Below, in pieces: positions 54,088 through 64,000 of a stretch of DNA of 64,000 nucleotides. The DNA is taken from contig NW_026577902.1 of NCBI RefSeq assembly GCF_029407905.1, forward strand, positions 1,736,001 to 1,800,000, given 5' to 3'. This stretch comes from Bubalus kerabau (Eukaryota; Chordata; Mammalia; Artiodactyla; Bovidae). The notes below the pieces were generated by a model. The model made no database searches and was not told the DNA's origin. It saw only the letters and a list, made by a program, of their open reading frames with translations. Position 1 is the stretch's first letter. Each line of letters starts with the position of its first letter. Both the position numbers and the translations under genes were made by a program.

Positions 54088-54865
54088 AAACTTTTATTGC
54101 ACAGTGTCCTCATGAAAAGGCCCACGCAGCTGGACAACCACATATTCTGCCATGAAAGGGCAGCAAGGTGCCCTCCCCCCTTCTTTGCTGCCTGGGCGGC
54201 CACCAGGGTTTGAAATCCATGCACCCTACTAATTTTCTAGGGTGCAATTTGTGGACCCTTCCCTTTCCCATCCCAGCAGGTGCTCAAGGGCCCGCTGGCT
54301 TACAAAGTGCCAGAAGCAGGGCTGGGCCAGCCGGCAAGAATTCAGTGTTCTGTCCCTTGGACTTCCAGCGGACACTAGGCTGCTTGGAAGAACCGCGCAG
54401 ACTCTGAGATTTTTCAGCAGGGGGTGGAGCGGTAAAGGCCTTGACCCCAAAGGCAAGGCCTTTCTGCGACCGCCAGTTTGGGGAGCTCCGAGAATGTGCC
54501 AACAGACGGCGGAATACTTGGTTCCCTGCTCCACGCAGTCCCAGTTCCCTTACCTGTGGTCCGCAGCCCTCCGCTGCACCCATGGGATGGCGATCCTTGG
54601 GGACCCAGGAGCGGACGAAATGGGAGTTCCCAGCCGCAGTTGCAACCCCTGAGAGCGCAACTGGGAACCCCTCCCCATCCCCCCCATGAGCCGACCCCCG
54701 CCCCGCGCCGCCAGGGTTAGCCCCGCCCCTGCCGCGCTCCCGGCGCGTTTTCAGCCTCAGTGTCCACCTCCGAGAGCACAACTGGGAAGCCCGCCCCCAC
54801 CCCCGCCAGAAGCCGACTCCCGCCCCACGCCGCCCGCGTTTGCCCTGCCCCTGCACGGTCCAGGT
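54088..54865. repeat. Segment A partial copy (CpG-rich block only) before SatX array 2
   Basis: Begins AAACTTTTATTGCAC like every A unit and matches 3,562-4,340 at offset 50,526 then 50,525, nearly base for base after 54,250. It is the source-type sequence for the right part of A1. It ends at the same SatX join (ACCTTCCCAGCTTCTAGCG) as A1. Confidence 0.88.
54093..54098 (-). terminator. Minus-strand AATAAA of the partial A copy
   Basis: Same hexamer and GT-rich downstream arrangement as at 3,567-3,572. Confidence 0.42.
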
Positions 54866-55865
54866 ACCTTCCCAGCTTCTAGCGTTCACGCCCGGGTAGG
54901 AGCAGGATGTAGGAGTATGGGAGATGTGTCTGGAGCCTGACAGCCTCAGCTCCGCTCTGGCCTGCCCTTTGGACCTAGGAGCCAGGCCAACTTGCAGAGG
55001 GCTTAGGGCCCCATTGTATGCAAACTACCAAGGCCTACCGCAAGGAGAGCTCTGTCCGAGGGAAGGGAAGCGCCCCAGGCTGCGTTCCCAAGCTGTTGCT
55101 TGGCAATGCAGACTCAGCGTTAAACGGAGGGAATCAGGGTCCTAGTGCCCCTGTCTTGGGGAGGAAGCTCCACAGCCAGAGTGTTCCTCCCTTTGTGCCC
55201 AGAAAGCGCCTGCCAGACTGGGCTTCCCCGGAGCTCTGTTGCAGAGCAGAGACGTGTGGATGTGTTTTGGGGCCTTGACATGTGCGTTTGGGCTCCCTAG
55301 CACAGCCCCAGCGTAGGGGAACCAGCCCCTGAGCAGAGAGCTCCAGGCAGTGCTCTGTGCTCTGGATTGGAAGCCCACTCCCAGCACGCGGGAGAATAGA
55401 GTCAGGCCGCCGTCGGGTGCTTGCAAGCCTGTATTGGGAAGGACCGAATGATCTTCCACTCCGGCGGAGCTCCAGATCTGCACCCAGGCGCGATATCGCA
55501 GAGCCCCGGCCTAGAGGCTGCTCTGCCTGGGCGAGCCTCGCCAAGCCCTTCCCAGCTTCTAGCTTTCGCGCAGGGGAAGGAACAGACTGCGGAAGTGGGG
55601 GAGACGTGACTGGCGGGCGCCTTACTGGCCTCAGCTCCGCTCTTCCTTTCCCTTTGCACCTATGATCCATGCCTCCTTGCAGAGGGCTTAGGGACCGAAG
55701 GAGAGCTCTGTCAGAGGGAATGGAAGCGCCCCAGGCTGCATTCCCAAGCTGTTGTTTAGCCGCCCAGACTCAGCGCTGCACAGGGGTAATCAGGCTCTCT
55801 GTGGCCGCAGCTTCACACACAGGTGTGTCTCCGTAGGAATCAAGAAAGATCCTGACAGAGTGAGG
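54866..55865. repeat. Diverged CpG-rich edge monomers of SatX array 2
   Basis: Nearly identical to 4,341-5,340. I noticed only isolated changes such as GCGTTAAACGG for GCGGTAAACGG and GGGAATGG for GGGAAGGG. Confidence 0.85.
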
Positions 55866-58800
55866 TTCATTAGAGCTATACTAAAGAGCAAAGGCTTGTC
55901 CATGTGGTCTTGCCTTCCCCCGTGCCTTTGGGTCTCCAGGCTCGGCCCCAGCTCCGTGGAAAGAACCCCTGAGAAAATATCTTCAAGATCCACTTTTCCC
56001 AGTGTCTGGGAACCGGGGTTCGTAGGAGGAGAGAAAAGCACGCCTCCATCGGGAACGAAAAGGCAGTCCACCTGCCTGTGTTTTGAAGCCTCTATTTGGA
56101 AGGAATGGGTTAGCTTCTCCTAAAGGAGACCTCCAGATCTGCTCAGAAGTCGGTAATTCCAGAGGCAGGGTACTGGTTCCTGACTGCCCTTTGCTAGCCT
56201 TGCAAAGATATTCCTAGATTCTAGAGTTATTTTCCATGAAGGAGCAGGCTTCGGGAATGTGTCAGACGGGACTGGCTCCTTATTGACCTCAGCTCAGCTA
56301 TTGCCTTTCCATTCAAACTAGGGCAAGGCCCTACTTTATGAAGGGTAAGGGTCTTCTTCTTTGCAAACTGCCAAGGGCTACAGCAATGAGACCTCTGTCA
56401 AGGTGAGGGAAGCCTAAGAGGATGGATTCTCAAGCAGGTGCTTTGCCACAAAGCATCAGCACGCCACGAAGAGAATCAAGCTCCCTGTGCACCAATGTTG
56501 GGAGTGTAGCTTCACACACAGAGTTGTCTCTATAGGAGCCAAGAATGTTCCTGAGAGATTAGGTTCACTAAACCTCTCCTACAGAGCATAGACCTGTCAA
56601 TGTGGTTTTGCCTTCCCCTGTGAGTTGGGTCCTCGAGGTCCGCCACACCTCCGGGGAAACTGTCCCTGAGAAAAGATCTCCAGGAACCGCTTCGCCGAGG
56701 CTGGGAAATGCTGTTCACAGGAAGTAAGGCAAGCGAATCTCCTGCAGAGTAAAAGAGGCCTTACAGTCCCTGGAGGAGCAGGCTGCCAGAGTGTGTGAAA
56801 CCTGACTGTTGCCTTACTGGCCTCAGCTCCGCCATTGCCTGTTCATCCGAGCTAGCACCCAGGCCTACTTGGAAAAGCGTTTGGGTGCAGATTTCTACAA
56901 AGTGCCAAGGGCTACAGCAGTGAGAATTCTCTCGGTGGTAAGGGAGAGCATTTTATGGATTCTCAAGCTGTTTTCTGAACGACAGCGTCAAAATGAACAG
57001 AGAGAATCAGGCTCTCTGTGCCCCTATGTTAGGTACGCAGCTTCACACACAGAGGTGTCTCTATAGGAGCCAAGAATGCTCCTGAGAGATGAGGTTCACT
57101 AGAGGTCTGCTACAGAGCATAGACCTGTCCATGTGGTCTTGCCTTCCCCTGTGCCTTTGGGCCCCGGGCTCGGCCCCAGCTCCGTGGAAAGAACCCCTGA
57201 GAAAATATCTTCAAGACCCGCTTTTCCCAGAGGCTGGGAACTGGGGTTCATAGGAGGAGAGAAAAGCAAGCCTCCTTCGGGCACGAAAGGCTGCCAACCT
57301 GCCTGTGTTTTGAAGCCTCTATTTGGAAGGAATGGGTTAGCTTCTCCTAAAGGAGACCTCCAGATCTGCTCAGAAGTCGGTAATTCCAGAGGCAGGGTGC
57401 TGGTTCCTGACTGCCCTTTGCCAGCCTTGCAAAGACATTCCAAGATTCTAGAGTTATATTCCATGAAGGAGCAGGGTTCGGGAATGTGCCAGAGGGGACT
57501 GGCTCCTTATTGGCCTCAGCTCAGCTATTGCCTTTCCATTCAAACTAGGACAAGGGCCTACTTTATGAAGTGTAAGGGTCTTCTTCTTTGAAACTGCCAA
57601 GGGCTACAGCAATGAGACCTCTGTCAAGGTGAGGGAAGCCTAAGAGGACGGATTCTCAAGCAGGTGCTTTGCTACAAAGCATCAGCACCCCACGGAGAGA
57701 ACCAAGATCCCTGTTCCCCAATGTTGGGAGTGAAGCTTCACACACAGAGTTGTCTCTATAGGAGCCAAGAATGTTCCTGAGAGATTAGGTTCACTAAACC
57801 TCTCCTACAGAGTATAGACCTGTCCATGTGGTTTTTCCTTCCCCTGTGAGTTGGGTCCCCGAGGTCCACCACACCTCCGGGGAAACTGTCCCTGAGAAAA
57901 GATCTCCAGGAACCGCTTCGCTGAGGCTGGGAAACGCTGTTCACAGGAAGTAAGGCAAGCGAATCTCCTGCAGAGAAAAAGAGGCCTTACTGTCCCTGGA
58001 GGAGCAGGCTGCCAGAGTGTGTGAAACCTGACTGTTGCCTTACTGGCCTCAGTTCCACCATTGCCTGATCCTCCGAACTAGGACCCAGGCCTATTTGGAG
58101 AAGCGTTTGGCTGCGGATTTCTACAAAGTGCCAAGGGCTACAGCAGCGAGAATTCTCTCAGCGGTAATGGAGAGCATTTTATGGATTCTCAAGCTGTTTT
58201 CTGAACGACTGCGTCAAAATGAACTGAGAGAATCAGGCTCTCTGTGCCCCTATGTTAGGTACGCAGCTTCACACACAGAAGTGTCTCTATAGGAGCCAAG
58301 AATGTTCCTGAGAGATGAGGTTCACTAGAAGTCTGCTACAGAGCATAGACCTGTCCATATGGTTTTGCCTTGCCCTGTAAGTTGGGTCCCCGAGGTCCGC
58401 CCCAGCTCAGGGGAAGGAGCCCCTGAGAAAAGATCTCCAGGGACCACTATTCCCCCAGGCTGGCAAACGCAGTTCACAGGAGGTAACGCAAGCGAGCCTC
58501 CTGCAAGGCATAACAGGTCTTAGTGTCCCTGGACGATCAGGCTGCCAGAGTGTGTGAGACCTGACTGGTGCCTTACTGGCCTCAGCTCCGCCATTGCATG
58601 TTCCTCCGATCTAGGACCCAGGCCTACTAGGAGAAGGGTTTGGGTATGGATTTCTAAATACTGCCAAGGGGTATAGCAATGAGAACTGTGTCACGGGTAA
58701 GGAAGAGCATTGTATGGATTTTCAAGCTGTTGTTTGAACGACAGCTTCAAAGCTGCACAGAGAGAATCAGACTCTGTGTCTCCATGTTCGGTACACAGCT

Positions 58801-60081
58801 TCACAGACAGGGGTGTCTCCATAGGAAACAAGAATGTTCCTGACAGAGTGAGGTTCACTAGAGCTCTCCTAGAGAGCAAAGACTTGTCCATGTGGTTTTT
58901 CTTCCCTTGTGCGTTTGGGGCTCCAGGCTCGGCCCCAGCTCCGTGGAAACAACCCCTGAGAAAAGATCTTCAAGATCCGCTTTTCCCAGAGGCTGGGATG
59001 TGGGGTTCATAGGAGGCGGGAAAAGCAGGCCTCCTTCAGAGAGCAAGAGGCAGCCAAGCGGCCTGCGTTTTGAAGCCTCTACTTGGAAGAATGGGTTAGC
59101 TTCCCCTAAGGGAGACCTCCAGATCTGTTCAGAAGTCGGTAATTCCAGAGGCAGTGTGCAGGGTCCTGACTGCCCTTTGCCAACCTTGCAAAGACATTCC
59201 TAGATTCTACAGTTATCTTCCTGAAGAAGCAGGCTTTGGGAATATGTCGGACTTGACTGGCGCCTTATTGGCCTCAGCTCAGCTATTGCCTTTCCATTCA
59301 AAGTAGGACAAAGGCCTACTTTATGAAGGGTAAGGGTCTTCTTCTTTCCAAACTGCCGAGGGCTACAGCAATGAGACCTCCGTAAATGCGAGGGAAGCAT
59401 AAGCGGATGGATTATCAGGAAGGTTCTTTGCCACCAAGCATCAGCACCCCACGGAGAGAATCAGGCTCCCTTTGCCCCTATGTGGGGTGTGTAGATTCAC
59501 ACACAGTGGTGTCTCTACAGGAGCCAAGAATGTTCCTGAGAGATGAGGCTCACAAGAGCTATCCTACAGAGTGCTCACCTGTACATGTGGTTTCACCTTC
59601 CCCTGTGAGTTGGGTCCCCGAGGTCCGCCCCAGCTCCGAGAAAACAGCCTCTGAGAAAAGATCTCCAGGAACCGCTTTTCGCCCAGGCTGGGAAAAGCTG
59701 TTCACAGGAAGTAAGGCAAGTGAGCCTCCTGCAGAGAAAAAGAAGCCTTACTGTCCCTGGAGGAGCAGGCTGCCAGAGTGTGTGAAAACTGACTGGTGCC
59801 ATAATGGTCTTAGCTCCGCCATTGCTTGTTCCTCCGAACTGGGACTCAGGCCTACTTGGAGAAGGGTTTAGGTGCAGATTTCTACAAACTGCCAAGGGCT
59901 ACTGCAATGAGAACTCTCTCAGAGGTAAGGGCGAGAATTGTATGGATTCTCAAGCTGTTTTCTGAACGACAGCATTAAAGCTGCACAGAGAGAATCAGGC
60001 TCTCTGCCGCCATGTTGGGTACGCAGTTTCACACACAGAGGTGTCCGCATAGGAGCCAAGAACGTTCGTCAAAGACTGAGG
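55866..60081. repeat. SatX non-HOR monomers of array 2
   Basis: Seven monomers in the order Y X Y X X Y X, matching 5,341-9,556 with scattered single-base differences. The X-X pair is at 57,790 and 58,321. Confidence 0.9.
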
Positions 60082-62518
60082 TTCACTAGAGCTCTCTTAG
60101 AGAGCAAAGACTTGTTCATGTGGTTTTGCCTTCCCCTGTATGTGTGGGTCTCTGGGCATAACCCTAGCTCCGTGGAAACAACCCCTGAGCAAAGATCTCC
60201 AAGATCTGCTTTTCCCCCATGCTGGAAACCAGGGATCATAGGAGGCAGGAAAAGCAAGCCTCCCTCAGGCAAGAAGAGGCAGCCAACCGGCCTGTGTTTG
60301 GAAGCCTCTATTTGCAAGGAATGGGTTAGCTTCTCCAGAAGGAGACCTCCAGATCTGCTCAGAAGATAGATATTCCAGAGGCAGGGTCGAGGTTCCTGAC
60401 TGCCCTTTGCCAGCCTTGCAAAGACATTCCTAGATTCTAGCAATATTTTCCATGAAGGAGCAGGCATCGGGAATATGTCACAGTTGACGGGTGCCTCACT
60501 GGCCTCAGCTCAGCTATTGCCTTTCCTTTCAAACTAGGATCAGGGCCTACTTGGTGAAGGGTAAGGGTCTGCTTCTTTCCAAACTGCCAAGAGACACAGC
60601 AATGAGACCTCTGTCAAGGCGAGGGAAGCGTAAGCGGATGGATTCTCAAACAGGTGCTTTGCCACAAAGCATCAGCACCCCATGGAGAGAATCAGGCTCC
60701 CTGTGCCCCTATGTTCGGTGTGTAGCTTTACACACAGAGGTGTCTCTGTACGAGCCAAGAATGTTCCTAAGAGATGAGACACACTAACGTCTCCTACAGA
60801 GCATAGACCTGTCCATGTGGTTTTTCCTTCCCCTGTGAGACGGGTCCCCGAGGTCCACCCCAGCTCTGGGGATAGAGCCCCTGAGAAAAGATCTCCAGGA
60901 ACCGCTGTTTGCCCAGGCTGGGAAACGCAGTTCACAGGAGGCCAGGCAAGCGAGCCTCCCACAGGGAAAAATAGGCCTTACTGTCCCTGGAGGAGCACGC
61001 TGCCAGAGTGTGTGACACCTGACTGGTGCCTTACTGACCTCAGCTCCGCCACTGCATGGCCATCCAAACCAGGACCCAGGCCTACTTGGAGAAGGGTTTG
61101 GGTGCGGATTTGTAAAAACTGCCAAGGGTTACAGCAATGAGAAGTCTCTCAGAGGTAAGGGAGAGCATTGTATGGATTCTTAAGCTGTTGTTTGAATGAC
61201 AGCTTCAAAGCTGCAAAGAGAGAATCAGGCCCTGTGTGCCCCCTTGTTGGGTACGCAGCTCCACACACAGAGGTATCCCCGTGGAATCCAAGACTTTCCT
61301 CACATACTGAGGTTAACTAGAGTTCTCCTACAGAGCAAAGACTTGTCCATGTGGTTTTGCCTTCCTCTGTGCGTGTGGGTCTCCGGGCTCGGCTCCAACT
61401 CCGTTGAAATAGCCCCTGAGAAAAGATCTCCAAGAACCACTTTTCCCCCAGGCGGGAAGCGGAGTTCACAGGAAGCGGAACAAGCAAGCCTCCTTCGGGC
61501 AAGTAGATGCAGCCAACTAGCCTGTGTTTGGAAGCCTCTATTTGGAAGGAATGGTTAGCTTCTCCAAAAGAAGACCTCCAGATCTGCTCAGAAGATGGAA
61601 ATTCCAGAGGCAGGGTCGAGGTTCCTGACTGTCCTTTACCAGCCTTGCAAAGACATTTCTAGATTCTAGCGTTATTTTCCATGAAGGAGCAGGCTTCAGG
61701 AATATGTCAGACTTGACTGGCGCCTTACTGGCCTCAGCTCAGCTATCGCCTTTCCGTTCAAACTAGGACAAGGGCCTACTTGGTGAAGGGTAAGGGTCTG
61801 CTTCTTTCCAAACTGCCAAAGGCTACAGCAAAGAGACCTCTGTCAAAGAGAGGGAAGTGGAAGCGGATGGATTCTCAAACAGGTGCTTTGCCACAAAGCA
61901 TCTGTACCCCACGGAGAGAATCAGGCTGCATTTGCCCCTATGTTGGGTGTGTAGCTTCAAACACAGAGGTGTTTCTATAGGAGCCCAGAATGTTCCTGGG
62001 AGATGAGGTTCACTAGAGCTCTGCTACAGAGCATAGACCTGTCCATATGGTTTTGCCTTCCCCTGTGAGTTGGGTTCCCGATGTTCGCCCCAGCTCCGAG
62101 GAAGAAACCCCTGAGAAAACACCTCCAGGAACTGCTTTTCGTCCAGACTGGGAAACGCAGTTCACAGAAGGCAAGGCAAGCGAGCCTCCTGCAGAGAAAA
62201 AGAGGCCTTACTGCCCCTGGAGGAGCAGGCTGCAAGAGTGTGTGAGACCTGACTGGTGCCTTACTGGCCTCAGCTCCGCCATTGCATGTTCCTCTGAACT
62301 AGGACCCAGGCCTACTAGGAGAAGGGTTTGGGTGCGGATTTCTAAAAAACTGCCAAGGGCTACAGCAATGAGAACTCTCTCAGAGATAAGGGAGAGAATT
62401 GTATGGATTCTCAAGCTGTTTTCTGAATGACAGCGTTAAACCTTCACAGAGGGAATCAGGCTCTCTGACCCCATAAGTTGTCCCTGTAGGAACCAAGAAC
62501 GTTCGTCAAAGACTGAGG
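60082..62518. repeat. SatX HOR in array 2 (hybrid of copies 1 and 3)
   Basis: Length 2,437 bp. The left part has copy 1 bases (ACCGGCC near 60,287). The right part has copy 3 bases (C at 61,776, GGGAAACGCAGTTC near 62,150, TGAATGACAGCG near 62,427). It is the product expected if two HOR units were lost by crossover between copies 1 and 3. Confidence 0.9.
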
Positions 62519-64000
62519 TTCACTAGAGCTCTCTTAGAGAGCAAAGACTTGTTCATGTAGTTTTGCTTTCCTCTGTATGTGTGGGTCTCCGGGCATAACC
62601 TCAGCTCCGTGGAAACAACCCCTGAGCAAAGATCTCCAAGATCTGCTTTTCCCCCATGCTGGGAACCAGGGATCATAGGAGGCAGGAAAAGCAAGCCTCC
62701 TTCGGGCAAGAAGAGGCAGCCAACTAGCCTGTGTTTGGAAGCCTCTATTTGCAAGGAATGGGTTAGCTTCTCCAGAAGGAGACCTCCAGATCTGCTCAGA
62801 AGATAGATATTCCAGAGGCAGGGTCGAGGTTCCTGACTGCCCTTTGCCAGCCTTGCAAAGACATTCCTAGATTCTAGCGCTATTTTCCATGAAGGAGCAG
62901 GCATCGGGAATATGTCAGAGTTGACGGGTGCCTTACTGGCCTCAGCTCAGCTATTGCCTTTCCTTTCAAACTAGGATCAGGGCCTACTTGGTAAAGGGTA
63001 AGGGTCTGCTTCTTTCCAAACTGCCAAGGGACACAGCAATGAGACCTCTGTCAAGGCGAGGGAAGCGTAAGCGGATGGATTCTCAAACAGGTGCTTTGCC
63101 ACAAAGCATCAGCACCCCACGGAGAGAATCAGGCTCCCTGTGCCCCTATGTTCGGTGTGTAGCTTTACACACAGAGGTGTCTCTGTACGAGCCAAGAATG
63201 TTCCTAAGAGATGAGACACACTAACGTCTCCTACAGAGCATAGACTTGTCCGTGTAGTTTTGCCTTCCCCTGTGAGTTTGGTCCCCGAGGTCCACCCCAG
63301 CTCCGGGGAAACAACTCCTTAGAAAAGATCTCCAGGAACCGCTTTTCGCCCAGGCTGGGAAACGCAGTTCACAGGAGGCAAGGCAAGCGAGACTCCTGCA
63401 GGGAAAAAGAGGCCTTACTGTCCCTGGAGGAGCAGGCTACCAGAATGTGTGACACCTGACTGGTGCCTTACTGACCTCAGCTCCGCCATTGCATGGCCAT
63501 CCAAACCAGGACCCAGGCCTACTTGGAGAAGGGTTTGGGTGCGGATTTCTAAAAACTGCCAAGGGCTACAGCAATGAGAACTCTCTCAGAGGTAAGGGAG
63601 AGCATTGTATGGATTCTCAAGCTGTTGTTTGAATGAGAGCTTCAAAGCTGCAAAGAGAGAATCAGTCTCTCTGTGCCCCCTTGTTGGGTACGCAGCTTCA
63701 CACACAGGGGTGTCTCCATGGGAGTCAAGAACGTTCCTGACAGAGTAAGTTTCACTTAGAGGTCTCCTGGAGAACAAAGACTTGTCCATGTGGTTTTCCT
63801 TCCCCTGTGCAATTGGGTCTCTGGTCTCGGCCCCAGCTCCATGGAAAAAACCCCTGAGAAAAGATCTTCAATATCCGCTTTTCCCAGAGCCTGGGAAGCT
63901 GGGTTCATAGGAGGCAGGAAAAGCAAGCCTCCTTCGGGCACGAAGAGGCAGCCGACCGGCCTGTTTTTGGAAGTCTCAATATGGAAGGAATGAGTTAGAT
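62519..64000. repeat. SatX truncated HOR copy and following monomers, array 2
   Basis: Matches 16,868-18,349, including the copy 4 variants (AGCGCTATTTTCC). The HOR match stops near 63,244. X begins at 63,216 and Y at 63,751. Confidence 0.9.

Larger units (their letters stand above)
54866..64000. repeat. SatX satellite array 2 (runs off the window)
   Basis: Copy of array 1 at offset 50,525 up to the HOR block and at offset 45,651 after it. The difference, 4,874, is exactly twice 2,437. It includes the diverged edge (54,866-55,865), the Y X Y X X Y X block (55,866-60,081), one full HOR and a truncated one. It ends at the equivalent of 18,349, about 450 bp short of the LTR site of array 1. Confidence 0.93.

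Noticed and set aside
1..64000. CRISPR array, bacterial operon or tRNA/rRNA genes
   Set aside because: The direct repeats are long eukaryotic satellites, not short repeats with unique spacers. The SINE heads are tRNA-derived but are not tRNA genes, and no rRNA-like sequence was seen.

Overview
This is repetitive nuclear DNA from a ruminant, almost certainly a bovine (Bos-type) genome, and I find no protein-coding gene, tRNA or rRNA in it. The host call rests on ruminant tRNA-derived SINEs (Bov-tA type) in three paralogous places, a 1,300 bp solo LTR of bovine ERV type with a 6 bp target duplication, and 22.7 kb of a satellite whose period is about 1,402 bp and whose internal sub-period is 31 bp. 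Those are the published properties of bovine satellite I (1.715 g/cm3); the caprine/ovine relatives have shorter monomers of about 0.8 kb. The setting is most likely pericentromeric or another heterochromatic array.

Layout. 1-4,340: segment A1, a partial copy of a 4.4 kb unit made of an AT-rich part (two SINEs, an old L1 ORF2 fragment) and a CpG-rich part with a degenerate minisatellite. 4,341-22,590: array of a second satellite, here called SatX, built from two related monomers, Y (about 695 bp) and X (about 532 bp, which is Y lacking about 165 bp). Inside it a tetrameric Y-X-Y-X higher-order repeat (HOR) of exactly 2,437 bp is present in three full copies plus a partial one. A solo LTR (18,803-20,102) interrupts an X monomer. 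22,591-45,263: satellite I array of 15 full-length monomers plus one internally deleted monomer, a block mosaic of two subfamilies (called alpha and beta here). 45,264-54,865: segment A again, two full copies (A2, A3) in tandem plus the CpG-rich part of another. 54,866-64,000: a second SatX array that runs off the window.

Large-scale logic. The A-end plus SatX block recurs at an offset of 50,525 bp with very few differences, so the window shows slightly more than one period of a macro-repeat (A / SatX / satellite I / A / A / SatX). A1 is a chimera: its left part matches A2 and its right part matches the partial copy that follows A3, with the switch confined to about 70 bp near 3,653-3,725. 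The second SatX array lacks exactly two HOR units (4,874 bp), and diagnostic bases place that crossover too. The window therefore records unequal exchange at four scales: 31 bp subrepeats, about 1.4 kb monomers, 2.4 kb HORs and 4.4 kb A units.

SatX is the part I cannot match to a satellite I know. Names beyond satellite I are withheld because no database search was possible. Exact multiples of a repeat unit can also be assembly artefacts, so the copy-number statements apply to this sequence as given.
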